Source of the DNA: Alphaproteobacteria bacterium
GTDB lineage: Bacteria; Pseudomonadota; Alphaproteobacteria; RS24
Length of the DNA stretch: 55,104 nt
Assembly (NCBI GenBank): GCA_022426245.1
Contig: JAKMDW010000068.1
Coordinates: 1 to 55,104, forward strand
Direction: 5' to 3'
Shown: positions 46,310-55,104 of the stretch, piece by piece
Layout: each line of letters begins with the position of its first letter
Position numbering within the stretch: the stretch's first letter is position 1
Notes under the pieces: generated by a model
Databases searched by the model: none
Told to the model about the DNA's origin: nothing
What the model saw: only the letters and a program-made list of their open reading frames with translations
Position numbers and translations under genes: made by a program

Positions 46310-46663
46310 ATGGATGAGCTCAGCTATTTAAATGAATTATTCGCCGAGATTGAGGCGCGGCGCTCGGCCTCGCCCGATGCCAGCTATTCGGCGCAATTGC
46401 TGGCCGACCTCCCGCGCGCTGCCAATAAATTGGGTGAGGAGGCGGTCGAAACCGTGACGGCTGTCCTGACCGGCAGCGATGAGGCGGTTTTGGCGGAAAG
46501 CGCCGACCTGATTTATCACTGGATGGTTGTGCTGGCGGCGCGGGGCCTTACGCCGCTGCAAGTGGTGGAAACGCTGGCGGCGCGCGCCGGCACATCGGGT
46601 CTTGTCGAAAAAGCGGCGCGCCAAAACAATGACGGTGACGGTGACGGCGAGGGTGAGGGCTGA
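46310..46663 (+). CDS. hisE: phosphoribosyl-ATP diphosphatase
   Basis: This 117-residue all-alpha NTP-pyrophosphatase removes PPi from PR-ATP. The MazG-like helical core has [15 protein letters not shown] with metal-binding acids and [16 protein letters not shown]. The tail [10 protein letters not shown] is an acidic in-frame 6-nt repeat ending at the stop, beyond the functional core. GGAG lies 7 nt before ATG. It shares one nucleotide with coaA (TGATG). Confidence 0.96.
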   Translation: MDELSYLNELFAEIEARRSASPDASYSAQLLADLPRAANKLGEEAVETVTAVLTGSDEAVLAESADLIYHWMVVLAARGLTPLQVVETLAARAGTSGLVEKAARQNNDGDGDGEGEG

Positions 46664-47604
46664 TGTTGGACAGCGCGTTTTCGCCCTATCGCGATTTTAC
46701 CGCTGACGAATGGGGCAAGCTGCGCGAGGGCGCGGAAATGACATTGACCGAGGGCGAGCTTGAAAAATTGCGCGGTCTTGGTGAAACCATCTCGCTTGCT
46801 GAGGCGGAAGAAATTTACTTGCCGCTGTCGCGCCTGTTGAGCCTTTATGTTGAAGCGACGCAAACACTGTACAGCGCGACCAATGCGTTTTTGGGTCGCG
46901 AGACGAAAGTGCCGTTTATTATCGGGGTTGCCGGTTCGGTCGCCGTTGGCAAATCGACGACCTCACGTATTTTGCGCGAAATGCTGGCGCGCTGGCCATC
47001 ACACCCAAAGGTCGAACTGATTACCACTGACGGGTTTTTGTTCCCCAATCAGGTTTTGGAAGAGCGCGGCATCATGCAGCGCAAAGGGTTTCCCGAAAGC
47101 TTTGACCTGAAGCGACTGCGCGGGTTTTTGGCCGATGTTAAATCCGGCCGCGCGGCGGCTGAAGCGCCGGTCTACAGCCATATTGCCTATGATATTTTGC
47201 CGGAAGAAAAAATCCGTGTCTCGCGCCCCGATATTTTGATTGTCGAGGGGCTGAATGTTTTGCAGCCCGCTGTGCTGGCGAAAGAAGGCACGGAAATTCC
47301 GTTTATCTCGGATTATTTTGATTTCTCAATCTATATTGATGCCGATATCGAGACGGTGCAGCGATGGTATGTTGAGCGTTTTATGGGCTTGCGCAAAACC
47401 GCCTTTCGCGAACCCGGTGCGTATTTTGAGCGCTATGCCGATCTTGATGATGCGGCAGCGGAAAAAACCGCCATTGATATTTGGACGCGGATTAATTTGA
47501 AAAACTTAAACGAGAATATTTTACCGACCCGCGCCCGCGCCGATTTGATTTTGCACAAAAGCGGCGATCATCACATTGACCGCGTATTGCTGCGCAAAAT
47601 CTAA
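46663..47604 (+). CDS. coaA: pantothenate kinase, type I
   Basis: This 313-residue kinase does the first, feedback-regulated step of CoA synthesis. It has P-loop GSVAVGKS (91-98), [28 protein letters not shown] and [10 protein letters not shown]. The placement after hisE with an overlapping start is a known alphaproteobacterial arrangement. It converges with the PfkB kinase gene, 8 nt apart. Confidence 0.97.
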   Translation: MLDSAFSPYRDFTADEWGKLREGAEMTLTEGELEKLRGLGETISLAEAEEIYLPLSRLLSLYVEATQTLYSATNAFLGRETKVPFIIGVAGSVAVGKSTTSRILREMLARWPSHPKVELITTDGFLFPNQVLEERGIMQRKGFPESFDLKRLRGFLADVKSGRAAAEAPVYSHIAYDILPEEKIRVSRPDILIVEGLNVLQPAVLAKEGTEIPFISDYFDFSIYIDADIETVQRWYVERFMGLRKTAFREPGAYFERYADLDDAAAEKTAIDIWTRINLKNLNENILPTRARADLILHKSGDHHIDRVLLRKI

Positions 47605-47612
47605 TCAATCGC

Positions 47613-48590
47613 TCAAGAGGCCGCCTGATCAAGCGGCGGGCGCGGCCCGATATGGCGAATGACGTCGCTGGCCGCATCAATGCCCATGGCGGCGGCATCC
47701 TCCATGCCCTTGCCCTGATGCAATCCGGCCAGAAAACCGGCGGCGAATTGGTCGCCCGCGCCGGTCAAATCAACAATTTCATTATCGGCAATATTTTGCG
47801 CTGGCACATGGGCGCGCGTTGCGCCGGCACATAAATGCGCCCCATGGCTGCCATGGGTAATGGCCGCCAATAAGTTGTGAGGCGCCAGTTTTTCCGCCAC
47901 ATCCGCCGGGTCATCCGTGCCCAGCAGGGCTGTTATCTCCGCCTCATTGGCCAGCAGAATATCAATATGGCTATCCAGCAGCGCCAGAAAATCCGCGTGA
48001 TGACGCGCGACACAAAGCCCATCGGCCAACGAGAACGCCACTTTGCCCCCCGCTTCGCGCACCGTATCGGCGGCCGTCAGAAAAGCGGTCCGTGCGCTCG
48101 GGCTGTCCCATAAATAGCCTTCGCCGAATAACAAGCCGGTATCGGCCAAAAGCGCGGCATCGATATCGGCCGCACTGGTTGTCACTGACGCGCCCAAAAC
48201 CGTGTGCATGGTGCGCTCGGCATCGGGCGTGACCAAAACCAGACAATGGCCGGTCGGCTGCGCGTCCATGGGCGTTACCGGAAAGCGCACATTGGCGCGG
48301 GCAAAGGCATCGGTAAAAACCGCGCCCAAAGCATCATCGCCGATCTTGCCGATGAAGCCGCTGGGCACGCCGCGCGCCGCAATGCCGGCAATCGAATTGG
48401 CAATCGACCCGCCGGGCTGGCGTTCATGCACGTGCAGCTTTTCTTGCATATCGTCCGACTGCCTCGGTTCAACCAGCGACATTGAGGCTTTGGGGCTGCC
48501 CAATGCGGTCAGCTCGGCCTCGGTCACATGGGCGAATAAGTCGACCAAAGCGGCCCCCATGCCGGTTATTAATTTTGGGTTCTGGCTCAT
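47613..48590 (-). CDS. PfkB-family sugar/nucleoside kinase (adenosine kinase-like)
   Basis: This 325-residue ribokinase-fold protein has N-terminal GMGAALVDLFAHV, PGGSIANSIAGIAARG (substrate Gly-Gly) and DLTGAGDQFAAGFLAGL, with the catalytic Asp of the PfkB signature 2. Homologues beside coaA are usually called adenosine kinase; the exact substrate cannot be read here. The start MSQNPKLITG follows a GGAAACCGAG leader. It follows nth on the same strand. Confidence 0.9.
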   Translation of the reverse strand: MSQNPKLITGMGAALVDLFAHVTEAELTALGSPKASMSLVEPRQSDDMQEKLHVHERQPGGSIANSIAGIAARGVPSGFIGKIGDDALGAVFTDAFARANVRFPVTPMDAQPTGHCLVLVTPDAERTMHTVLGASVTTSAADIDAALLADTGLLFGEGYLWDSPSARTAFLTAADTVREAGGKVAFSLADGLCVARHHADFLALLDSHIDILLANEAEITALLGTDDPADVAEKLAPHNLLAAITHGSHGAHLCAGATRAHVPAQNIADNEIVDLTGAGDQFAAGFLAGLHQGKGMEDAAAMGIDAASDVIRHIGPRPPLDQAAS

Positions 48591-48601
48591 CTCGGTTTCC
48601 T

Positions 48602-49279
48602 TTATTCGGGATTGGCAATCTTGGCTTTGCTTTTAAAGCGGCATTCATCATAAACAATGCAATTTCCGCATTTCGGTTTGCGTGCCACACAAACATACCG
48701 GCCATGTAAAATGAGCCAGTGATGGGCGTGGCGGCGATAGGGTTCGGGCACTTTTTTATCGAGCTTTTTCTCAACCGCCAAAACATTTTTGCCGGGCGCC
48801 AAGCCGGTGCGGTTGGACAGGCGAAACACATGCGTATCAACCGCAAAACTTGCCACGCCGAAGGCTTCATTCATCACCACATTGGCGGTTTTTCGCCCGA
48901 CCCCCGGCAGGGCTATCAACGCATCCATATCGCGGGGCACAGCGCCACCATATTGCGCCAAAAGGGCTTGCGATAAGGCGAAAACATTTTTTGCCTTATT
49001 GCGATAAAGACCGATGGTTTTAATCTCTTGACGGATTTTAGTGGCGCCCAGTGCGACCATTTTTTGCGGGCTGTCGGCCAGCTTAAAAAGATTTTTGGTC
49101 GCCTTATTGACCCCAATATCGGTTGCCTGCGCCGACAATACAACGGCGACCAAGAGCGTGAATTCATTGGTAAAGGCCAGCTCAGTGCGCGGCGCCGGGT
49201 CAATCTCGGCCAGCTTGGCGAAAAAGGTAACAATAGCATCGGGCGGCATTTGCCGACTGGAGGGCGTGTCGAGCGTCAT
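48602..49279 (-). CDS. nth: endonuclease III
   Basis: This 225-residue DNA glycosylase/AP lyase removes oxidised pyrimidines. It has the helix-hairpin-helix LPGVGRKTANVVM with the catalytic Lys, VDTHVFRLSNR with the catalytic Asp, and the 4Fe-4S loop Cys-x6-Cys-x2-Cys-x5-Cys in CVARKPKCGNCIVYDEC. It faces the DUF2244 gene across 128 nt in which I see nothing more than a T-rich stretch. Confidence 0.96.
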   Translation of the reverse strand: MTLDTPSSRQMPPDAIVTFFAKLAEIDPAPRTELAFTNEFTLLVAVVLSAQATDIGVNKATKNLFKLADSPQKMVALGATKIRQEIKTIGLYRNKAKNVFALSQALLAQYGGAVPRDMDALIALPGVGRKTANVVMNEAFGVASFAVDTHVFRLSNRTGLAPGKNVLAVEKKLDKKVPEPYRRHAHHWLILHGRYVCVARKPKCGNCIVYDECRFKSKAKIANPE

Positions 49280-49407
49280 CGCTTTTTATACCCCGTCGCC
49301 GGCCCTGCGGCACGTTTTTTTGCTTTCTCTGCGGCTTTATTTGCCTGCGGCAATCTTGCGCTGGCTGCGGGCTGTTTTTCTCATCCGGCTGCCTTAAGTT
49401 GACTTTT

Positions 49408-49944
49408 ATGGAAAAGACAATTCTTTTGCCGCATGATTTCGATCTTGTGTTGCGGCCCAATATGTCACTGTCGCGACGCGGATTTTTTTGGCTGATGGTG
49501 TTTTTCGCCGCCATATCGATCATCGTCGGCGGCTATTTTTGGTCGCTCGGTGCTTGGCCGGTCTTTGGCTTTTTCGGGCTTGATATCGTGCTGCTTTATG
49601 GCGCGTTTCGGATGAATTATCGCTATGGCAAACGCTATGAGACGCTGAGCATGGTTGAGCAAAAGCTGGTATTTCGTCAAATCACCGCATTTGGCGCAGC
49701 CCGCGCTTGGGTGTTTGACCCTTATTGGGTGCGCATCAAATTGGAGCGCTTCGGCAAGGATGGCGAAGATATTGGGGCGCTTATTTTATCAAGCCATGGC
49801 AAATATGTTTCGGTGGGAGCCTTTTTGGCTCCCGAAGAACGCGCCGGCTTGGCCGAAAGCCTGAAGCTAACCTTGAGCGATGTGCGCGGTGACGGATTGC
49901 AAAGCCGTGGTCTGGGGGCTGGCGGCGTGCGCCTGAGTGCCTGA
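49408..49944 (+). CDS. DUF2244 membrane protein
   Basis: This 178-residue protein has two adjacent membrane helices (about 24-46 and 50-68) after a short polar start that includes LRPNMSLSRRGFFWLM, the DUF2244 signature. A soluble domain (~75-165) follows. Function unknown. A TTG lies three codons upstream of the ATG at 49408. The gene ends in an 8-nt tandem repeat. Divergent from nth, as in other alphaproteobacteria. Confidence 0.88.
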   Translation: MEKTILLPHDFDLVLRPNMSLSRRGFFWLMVFFAAISIIVGGYFWSLGAWPVFGFFGLDIVLLYGAFRMNYRYGKRYETLSMVEQKLVFRQITAFGAARAWVFDPYWVRIKLERFGKDGEDIGALILSSHGKYVSVGAFLAPEERAGLAESLKLTLSDVRGDGLQSRGLGAGGVRLSA

Positions 49945-49955
49945 GTGCCTGAGCG
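49932..49955. repeat. 3 x 8-nt tandem repeat across a stop codon
   Basis: CCTGAGTG (49932), CCTGAGTG (49940) and CCTGAGCG (49948). The DUF2244 stop TGA is at 49942-49944 in the middle unit. The 8-nt step puts TGA into all three frames. It abuts the convergent gpmA stop. Confidence 0.93.
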
Positions 49956-50573
49956 TTAACGCGCCAAGATGTCCTTGCCGATAATCGCGCCGTCGGCGTC
50001 CATATCATAAATATAAGGCACGCCGGTATCGATATTCACTTCTAAAATCTGTTCCGGCGACAGACCCTCCAGCCGCATCACTAAAGCGCGCAAACTATTG
50101 CCATGTGCGGCGATGAGAATGTCTTTGCCATTTTGGATAAGCGGCAGAATTTCGGCCTCATAATATGGCAGCACGCGCGCGGCCGTATCCTTCAGGCTCT
50201 CGCCGCCGGGTGGGGGCGTATCAAAAGACCGCCGCCATATATGCACTTGATCGGCGCCCCATTTTTCCCGCGCATCATCTTTATTCAGGCCGGCCAAATC
50301 GCCATAATCGCGTTCGTTCAACGCCTCATTGCGGGTCACGGCCAAATCGGTTTGGCCCTGTTCCCCCAAAAGCAACGACAGGGTTTTTTCAGCCCTTTGC
50401 AAATTAGACGTAAAGGCCAGGTCGAAGGTCATGCCGCGGGCTTTCAATGCGACACCGGCCGCTTTGGCTTCGCCCACACCCTTTTCAGTCAGCTCGGGGT
50501 CGCGCCAACCGGTAAATAGGTTTTTTTCATTCCATTCACTTTGCCCGTGACGGACCAGCACCAAAAGGCTCAT
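49956..50573 (-). CDS. gpmA: 2,3-bisphosphoglycerate-dependent phosphoglycerate mutase
   Basis: This 205-residue glycolytic enzyme has the phospho-histidine motif [18 protein letters not shown] at its start and [11 protein letters not shown] with the second His. It is slightly shorter than the E. coli enzyme (250), lacking part of the C-terminus, as in other alphaproteobacterial dPGMs. AAGGAACG precedes the ATG at 50571-50573. Confidence 0.95.
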   Translation of the reverse strand: MSLLVLVRHGQSEWNEKNLFTGWRDPELTEKGVGEAKAAGVALKARGMTFDLAFTSNLQRAEKTLSLLLGEQGQTDLAVTRNEALNERDYGDLAGLNKDDAREKWGADQVHIWRRSFDTPPPGGESLKDTAARVLPYYEAEILPLIQNGKDILIAAHGNSLRALVMRLEGLSPEQILEVNIDTGVPYIYDMDADGAIIGKDILAR

Positions 50574-50605
50574 CAATCGTTCCTTTTCCTTAACTTCCGT
50601 TTGCC

Positions 50606-51403
50606 TTAAAGCCCCAGCACATCCTGCATGGTATAAAGACCTTGAGATTTGTCATGCGCCCAAAGCGCGGCTTTCAGCGCACCGCGGGCAAAAATATCGC
50701 GATCCTCAGCGCGGTGCGCAAGACGGATTTGTTCATTTTCTCCGGCTATGATGACCTCATGGTCGCCGACCACAGAGCCGCCGCGAAGCGCTGCAAAACC
50801 AATCGCTCCGGTTGCGCGCGGGGCACCAAGACCGCCCCTGCCGCTCTCGCGCATATTATTCAGTTCGACGCCGCGCCCGTCGGCCGCCGCTTCGCCCAAT
50901 AGCAAAGCCGTGCCCGATGGCGCATCAACTTTATGGCGATGGTGCATATCAAGAATTTCAATATCCCAGGCATCGCCCAATTGCGCAGCGGCTTGCTTCA
51001 CCAAACCCGCCAACACATTAACGCCAAGGCTCATATTGCCGGATTTCACAATGCGCGCATGACGCGCGGCGGCGGTAATTGCGTCTTCTTGCGCCGCGTC
51101 AAAACCGGTTGTGCCAATAATATGAACGCTGCGGGCTTGCGCGGCCAAGCCGGCCAGCTCAATGGTTGCTGCGGGTGTCGTGAAATCAATCACCCCATCG
51201 GCCTCAGCCATCAGGGCCAGCGCGTCATCACTGGCACTTAGCCCCAGCTTTTCACCACCGGCGAGCACGCCCAAATCTTGCCCGAGCGCGGCACTGCCTT
51301 TTGCCTCCAGCCCACCGGCCAGATGCAATGTGCCATGGTCATTAATCAGCCTTATCAGCGTGCGGCCCATACGACCGGCGCATCCGTTTACAATCAGTCT
51401 CAT
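50606..51403 (-). CDS. dapB: 4-hydroxy-tetrahydrodipicolinate reductase
   Basis: This 265-residue NAD(P)H enzyme serves lysine and diaminopimelate synthesis. It has nucleotide motif [13 protein letters not shown] (4-16), [17 protein letters not shown], the catalytic HHRHK region ([22 protein letters not shown]) and [18 protein letters not shown] second diaminopimelate-pathway gene, dapC, is in this window. It lies between dnaJ and gpmA on the same strand. Confidence 0.97.
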   Translation of the reverse strand: MRLIVNGCAGRMGRTLIRLINDHGTLHLAGGLEAKGSAALGQDLGVLAGGEKLGLSASDDALALMAEADGVIDFTTPAATIELAGLAAQARSVHIIGTTGFDAAQEDAITAAARHARIVKSGNMSLGVNVLAGLVKQAAAQLGDAWDIEILDMHHRHKVDAPSGTALLLGEAAADGRGVELNNMRESGRGGLGAPRATGAIGFAALRGGSVVGDHEVIIAGENEQIRLAHRAEDRDIFARGALKAALWAHDKSQGLYTMQDVLGL

Positions 51404-51436
51404 AAAATCGTGTATAGCAGGGTTCGCCGCGCGGCT

Positions 51437-52594
51437 CTATCGCTTTGCGTCAGCTTTTTTGGTGCGGTCGATAAATTCAGCCATGTCCGGATAATTGCCT
51501 TCATCAAGGCTTTCGGCAAAAGCTTCGAAGCGTTTTTTCTGCTCGCGGGTCAATCCGGTCGGCGTTTCAACCTCGATTTGCACATAAAGATCACCATAAG
51601 AGCGCGCGCGCAGAACCGGCATGCCCTTGCCGCGCAAACGGAATTGTTGCCCCGAACGCGCGCCGGCGGGAATGGTCAGCTTGACGCTTTTGCCGGCAAT
51701 TAGCGGCACATTGATGGCGCCGCCACGCACCGCAATATCAAACGGCACAGGCATGGCGCACATCAAATCGGCACCCTCGCGTCGCAAAACCGCATGCCGC
51801 GCGATATTTACAAAAACATACAGATCGCCATAGGCCGCGCCATTGGGGCCGGCATTGCCCTCGCCGGAAAGCCGAATGCGCGTGCCGTCTTCAACCCCGG
51901 CAGGGATGGCCACCGACAGATTGCGCGCCTCGCTGGTTTGGCCGCCGCCGCGACATGTGCCGCACGGGTCGGCAATAACTTGGCCGCTGCCTTGGCATTG
52001 ATGGCAGGGGCGTTCAACGGTGAAAAAGCCTTGCTGGGCGCGCACTTTGCCGTGGCCGTGACAGACAGAACAGGTGGTCGGTTGACTGCCCGGCTTGGCC
52101 CCCGAGCCGTTACAAGTGCCGCACGCGGCGGCGCGGGTCAGATTAATCTGCCGCTCTGTGCCGTCATAGGCGTCTTGTAGGGTAATATCAACTTCGGTGC
52201 GCAAATCGTCACCGCGCCTCTGGCGTCTTTGGCCGCGCCCCTGACCTTGCCCGCCGCCGCGACCGCCGAAAAATTCTTCAAAAATATCGCCAATATCGCC
52301 AAAGCCGGAAAAACCACTGCCGCCACCCATGCCGCCGGGTCCGCCGGGTCCGCCGCCCATGCCGCCTTGTTCAAAAGCAGCATGTCCAAACTGGTCATAA
52401 GCAGCGCGTGATTGGTCGTCCTTCAACACGTCATAGGCTTCAGAAACATCTTTAAATTTCTGTTCGGCCTCAGCATTGCCCGGATTGACATCGGGGTGAT
52501 ATTTCTTTGCCAGCTTGCGATAGGCGGATTTCAGCTCAGCCGCATTGGCTGAACGGTCAACACCTAATTGCGCATAATAATCGGCCTTCGCCAT
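51437..52594 (-). CDS. dnaJ: co-chaperone DnaJ
   Basis: This 385-residue DnaK partner has a J-domain (1-70) with YHPDV (HPD), a Gly/Phe-rich stretch (~75-120), and four zinc repeats CGTCNGSG, CSVCHGHG, CHQCQGSG and CGTCRGGG. C-terminal client-binding domains follow. All functional motifs are intact. It lies 36 nt downstream of dnaK and probably shares its heat-shock promoter. Confidence 0.98.
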   Translation of the reverse strand: MAKADYYAQLGVDRSANAAELKSAYRKLAKKYHPDVNPGNAEAEQKFKDVSEAYDVLKDDQSRAAYDQFGHAAFEQGGMGGGPGGPGGMGGGSGFSGFGDIGDIFEEFFGGRGGGQGQGRGQRRQRRGDDLRTEVDITLQDAYDGTERQINLTRAAACGTCNGSGAKPGSQPTTCSVCHGHGKVRAQQGFFTVERPCHQCQGSGQVIADPCGTCRGGGQTSEARNLSVAIPAGVEDGTRIRLSGEGNAGPNGAAYGDLYVFVNIARHAVLRREGADLMCAMPVPFDIAVRGGAINVPLIAGKSVKLTIPAGARSGQQFRLRGKGMPVLRARSYGDLYVQIEVETPTGLTREQKKRFEAFAESLDEGNYPDMAEFIDRTKKADAKR

Positions 52595-52630
52595 GCCGCC
52601 CCCTTTTGGCAGTATTTAAGCGCCTGTTTT

Positions 52631-54562
52631 CTAGGAGGCTTTTTGATCGCTATCAGTATTCTCGCTATCGTCTTCGGAAACTTCCTCAAACTCGGCATCG
52701 ACAACATTGCCATCATCACCCGCATCAGCCGCCGCATCGCTTTCGGCCGCTTCGGCCTGCTGGGCTTGGTAAACCGCCTCGCCGATTTTCATGGCCGCTT
52801 GGCTCAGGGTTTGCGCTTTCTCATTCAGCGCGTCCATATCCTCGCCTTCCAGCGCGGTTTTCAGCTCGGCAATGGCCGCTTCAGCAGCCTGCTTATCGGC
52901 GGCGTCGATTTTATCCTCATTATCGGCAATAGATTTTTCGGTCGCGTGAATAAGCCCTTCAGCATTATTGCGCGCCTCCACCTGCTCGCGGCGCTCTTTA
53001 TCGGCGCTTGCATTGGCTTCCGCATCCTTGACCATTTGCTCGATATCATCATCTGACAGGCCGCCCGATGCTTCAATGCGAATGGCTTGCTCCTTGCCGG
53101 TCGCCTTATCGGCAGCCGATACATTTACCAAACCATTGGCGTCAATATCAAAGGTCACCTCGATTTGCGGCACGCCGCGCGGTGCGGGCGGAATGCCCTC
53201 AAGGTTAAACTGCCCGAGGTTTTTATTATCGGCGGCCATTTCCCGCTCGCCCTGACACACTGAAATGGTCACGGCTGATTGATTGTCATCAGCGGTTGAG
53301 AAGACTTGGCTCTTTTTGGTCGGAATGGTGGTGTTGCGGTCAATCAGGCGGGTAAATACGCCGCCCAAAGTTTCAATGCCCAAAGACAGCGGCGTGACAT
53401 CAAGCAGCAGCACATCTCTGACATCGCCCTGCAAAACACCGGCCTGAATGGCCGCGCCCATGGCGACAACCTCGTCAGGGTTCACGCTCATATTGGGCTC
53501 TTTGCCGAACACATCTTTTACAAATTCGCGAATGCGCGGCATGCGGGTTTGCCCGCCAACCAAGACAATCTCGTCAATTTCCGACAAGGAAACACCGGCA
53601 TCCTTCAGCGCGGCCTCGCAGGGTGTGCGGGTGCGCTGGACAAGGTTTTCAACCAGCCCCTCAAAAGCCGCTTTGGTCAGCTTCAGGTTCAAATGTTTGG
53701 GGCCCGAGGCGTCCGCCGTAATAAACGGCAGATTAACTTCGGTTTGGGTGGCTGAGGACAGCTCGATTTTGGCTTTCTCAGCAGCCTCTTTCAGGCGTTG
53801 CAGCGCCAGCTTATCGCCGCGCAAATCAATGCCGTTTTCCTTATGGAACTCTTCGGCCAAATGCTCGACCAAAGCCATATCGAAATCCTCACCACCGAGG
53901 AATGTATCGCCATTGGTTGATTTAACCTCAAAAACGCCATCGCCAATCTCAAGAATGGAAACGTCAAATGTGCCGCCACCCAAATCATAAACCGCAATGG
54001 TCTGGCCGTCATTTTTGTCGAGGCCGTAAGCCAAGGAGGCTGCGGTCGGCTCATTAATGATGCGCAAAACTTCAAGGCCGGCAATTTTGCCGGCATCCTT
54101 GGTCGCTTGGCGCTGCGCGTCATTGAAATAAGCCGGCACGGTAATCACCGCCTGTTCGACTTTTTCGCCGAGATAATCTTCAGCCGTTTCCTTCATTTTT
54201 TGCAGAATAAAAGCCGAGACTTGCGAGGGCGAGTATTTCTCCCCGCCCGCTTCAACCCAAGCATCGCCGCCATCTGAGGCAACAATCTCAAACGGCACCA
54301 TTTCCTTGTCTTTCTTGGTCGCCGGATCATCAAAGCGGCGGCCTATCAGGCGCTTAATGGCAAATAATGTATTGAGCGGATTGGTGACGGCTTGGCGTTT
54401 GGCCGGTTGTCCGGTCAGGCGCTCGCCATCCTCGCTAAAGCCGACAATCGACGGCGTGGTGCGCGCGCCCTCGGCATTTTCAATCACGCGCGCGCTGCTG
54501 CCATCCATAACGGCGACGCAGCTATTCGTCGTGCCCAAGTCGATTCCGATTACTTTGCCCAT
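52631..54562 (-). CDS. dnaK: chaperone DnaK (Hsp70)
   Basis: This 643-residue Hsp70 has ATPase signatures [14 protein letters not shown] (4-17), [16 protein letters not shown] and [17 protein letters not shown], the linker [14 protein letters not shown], a substrate domain and a lid rich in Ala and Asp ending [17 protein letters not shown] at 54560-54562 with GGAG 8 nt upstream is preferred over an extension to 54583. An RpoH-type promoter lies about 100-130 nt upstream. Confidence 0.98.
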   Translation of the reverse strand: MGKVIGIDLGTTNSCVAVMDGSSARVIENAEGARTTPSIVGFSEDGERLTGQPAKRQAVTNPLNTLFAIKRLIGRRFDDPATKKDKEMVPFEIVASDGGDAWVEAGGEKYSPSQVSAFILQKMKETAEDYLGEKVEQAVITVPAYFNDAQRQATKDAGKIAGLEVLRIINEPTAASLAYGLDKNDGQTIAVYDLGGGTFDVSILEIGDGVFEVKSTNGDTFLGGEDFDMALVEHLAEEFHKENGIDLRGDKLALQRLKEAAEKAKIELSSATQTEVNLPFITADASGPKHLNLKLTKAAFEGLVENLVQRTRTPCEAALKDAGVSLSEIDEIVLVGGQTRMPRIREFVKDVFGKEPNMSVNPDEVVAMGAAIQAGVLQGDVRDVLLLDVTPLSLGIETLGGVFTRLIDRNTTIPTKKSQVFSTADDNQSAVTISVCQGEREMAADNKNLGQFNLEGIPPAPRGVPQIEVTFDIDANGLVNVSAADKATGKEQAIRIEASGGLSDDDIEQMVKDAEANASADKERREQVEARNNAEGLIHATEKSIADNEDKIDAADKQAAEAAIAELKTALEGEDMDALNEKAQTLSQAAMKIGEAVYQAQQAEAAESDAAADAGDDGNVVDAEFEEVSEDDSENTDSDQKAS

Positions 54563-54660
54563 AATAGTCACTCCATATCGCACCCTTCACGGCGCGGTTT
54601 GTTTCCGGGCGGCCATGCTTTTGGCGACCCTGGTTTTCGGCAATTTATGTCCTGTTCGTC

Positions 54661-54689
54661 ATATAGGAAGCCGCAAGCTGTGCTGCAAG
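54661..54689 (-). promoter_or_regulatory. RpoH (sigma-32) promoter of dnaK
   Basis: On the leftward strand CTTG (54689-54686), an 18-nt spacer, then CCTATAT (54667-54661). It matches the alphaproteobacterial RpoH form CTTG-N17/18-CYTATNT. Predicted start is about 54654, with a dnaK leader near 90 nt. It lies between grpE and dnaK, so dnaK-dnaJ can be induced separately from grpE. Confidence 0.8.
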
Positions 54690-54708
54690 CCCCCCGATTC
54701 TTTTTGCT

Positions 54709-55104
54709 CTAATCTTTCGCAATACCCACTTTGGCCGGGCGCAGCAGGCGCTCTTCCATCATATAGCCGGTCTCAACGACCTCAATAATCGTGCCGCCCT
54801 CTTGGCCCGTGCCGGGGGCCTCAAACATGGCCTCATGCACATTCGGGTCAAATTTCTCACCCATCGGGTCAAGCGGTGTTACTTTATGGCGCGCCAAGGC
54901 GGCGAGTAAATCGCGCTGTGTCGCGCCAATGCCTTCCAACAAGCCGCGCATGGTGTCCGGCACGTCATCTGCCATGTCGTCCACTGCTTTCAGGGCACGC
55001 TGAAAATTATCAGCAACGCCCAGCATGTCGCGGGCAAAACTCATCGCGCCGAATTTCAGGGCTTCGGCGCGGTCGCGCTCGGCGCGCTTGCGGGTGTTTT
55101 CAAG
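54709..55104 (-). CDS. grpE: nucleotide exchange factor GrpE, C-terminal part (cut by right edge)
   Basis: About 131 codons are open from the right edge to the stop at 54709. The edge shows the coiled-coil end (LENTRKRAERDRAEALKFGAM), followed by FARDMLGVADNFQRAL and the beta domain with EKFDPNVHEAMFEAP and VVETGYMMEERLLRPAKVGIAK. GrpE opens DnaK for ADP release. The N-terminus lies outside the window. An internal ATG at 55044 is not the start. Confidence 0.95.
   Translation of the reverse strand, partial: LENTRKRAERDRAEALKFGAMSFARDMLGVADNFQRALKAVDDMADDVPDTMRGLLEGIGATQRDLLAALARHKVTPLDPMGEKFDPNVHEAMFEAPGTGQEGGTIIEVVETGYMMEERLLRPAKVGIAKD

Overview
The window is about 55 kb of an alphaproteobacterial chromosome. 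It is made almost entirely of housekeeping genes and is centred on the replication origin. Evidence for the lineage is the gene order hemE - intergenic region - PPSR(DUF299)-maf-aroE-coaE-dnaQ, the block mnmE-mnmG-rsmG-parA-parB with two perfect parS palindromes, the hisB-hisH-hisA-hisF-hisE-coaA run, grpE-dnaK-dnaJ-dapB-gpmA, and families that are mainly alphaproteobacterial (DUF3576, DUF3422, DUF2244, TimA-like Tim44). Neither genus nor order can be named safely from the sequence alone. No insertion sequence, prophage, CRISPR array or toxin-antitoxin module is visible.

Layout, left to right. 1-8.0 kb: leftward genes for two acyl-CoA-dehydrogenase-type flavoproteins (the first cut by the window edge), exonuclease III, an acidic protein of unknown function, LolA, FtsK and a DapC-like aminotransferase. 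8.1-9.4 kb: an ammonium transporter behind a good sigma-54 promoter. 9.7-13 kb: a UbiH-like flavoprotein facing a Trm112 / Lon-domain / thioredoxin-TPR group. 13.1-19.6 kb: tRNA-Gly(GCC), a small membrane protein with its own terminator, DUF3422, an AhpD-like protein, two hotdog thioesterases, an orphan OmpR-type regulator, an L,D-transpeptidase, a PLP-homeostasis protein and a ThiE-like protein. 19.7-24.5 kb: a rightward run of a DUF3576 lipoprotein, leuS, lptE and holA. 24.5-30.6 kb: leftward parB, parA, rsmG, mnmG and mnmE with parS sites. 30.6-33.5 kb: a DUF255 thioredoxin-fold protein and a dienelactone hydrolase. 33.5-36.5 kb: rho, hemJ and hemE, leftward. 36.5-36.96 kb: the candidate oriC. 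36.96-47.6 kb: mostly rightward PPSR, maf, aroE, coaE and dnaQ, then secB and fxsA facing the other way, then a Tim44-like gene, an Smr gene, the his operon and coaA. 47.6-55.1 kb: a PfkB kinase, nth, DUF2244, gpmA, dapB, dnaJ, dnaK behind an RpoH-type promoter, and grpE cut by the right edge.

How it fits together. Genes flanking the 36.5-36.96 kb gap point away from it: hemE, hemJ and rho go left, PPSR through dnaQ go right. The gap holds DnaA-box-like sites, an AT-rich tract and inverted repeats. ParA/ParB and both parS sites lie 7-11 kb away, so origin firing and origin segregation are encoded side by side. Promoters can be read for rho (near-perfect sigma-70), amt (sigma-54), dnaK (RpoH) and tRNA-Gly.

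The least expected feature is a family of unrelated short tandem duplications (units of 8-25 nt) at gene junctions, several running across stop codons. In most of the stop-spanning cases the unit length is not a multiple of three, which places stop triplets in all three frames. Inside genes, the repeats visible here have in-frame units (6, 9 or 12 nt). No wholly new multi-gene system was found.
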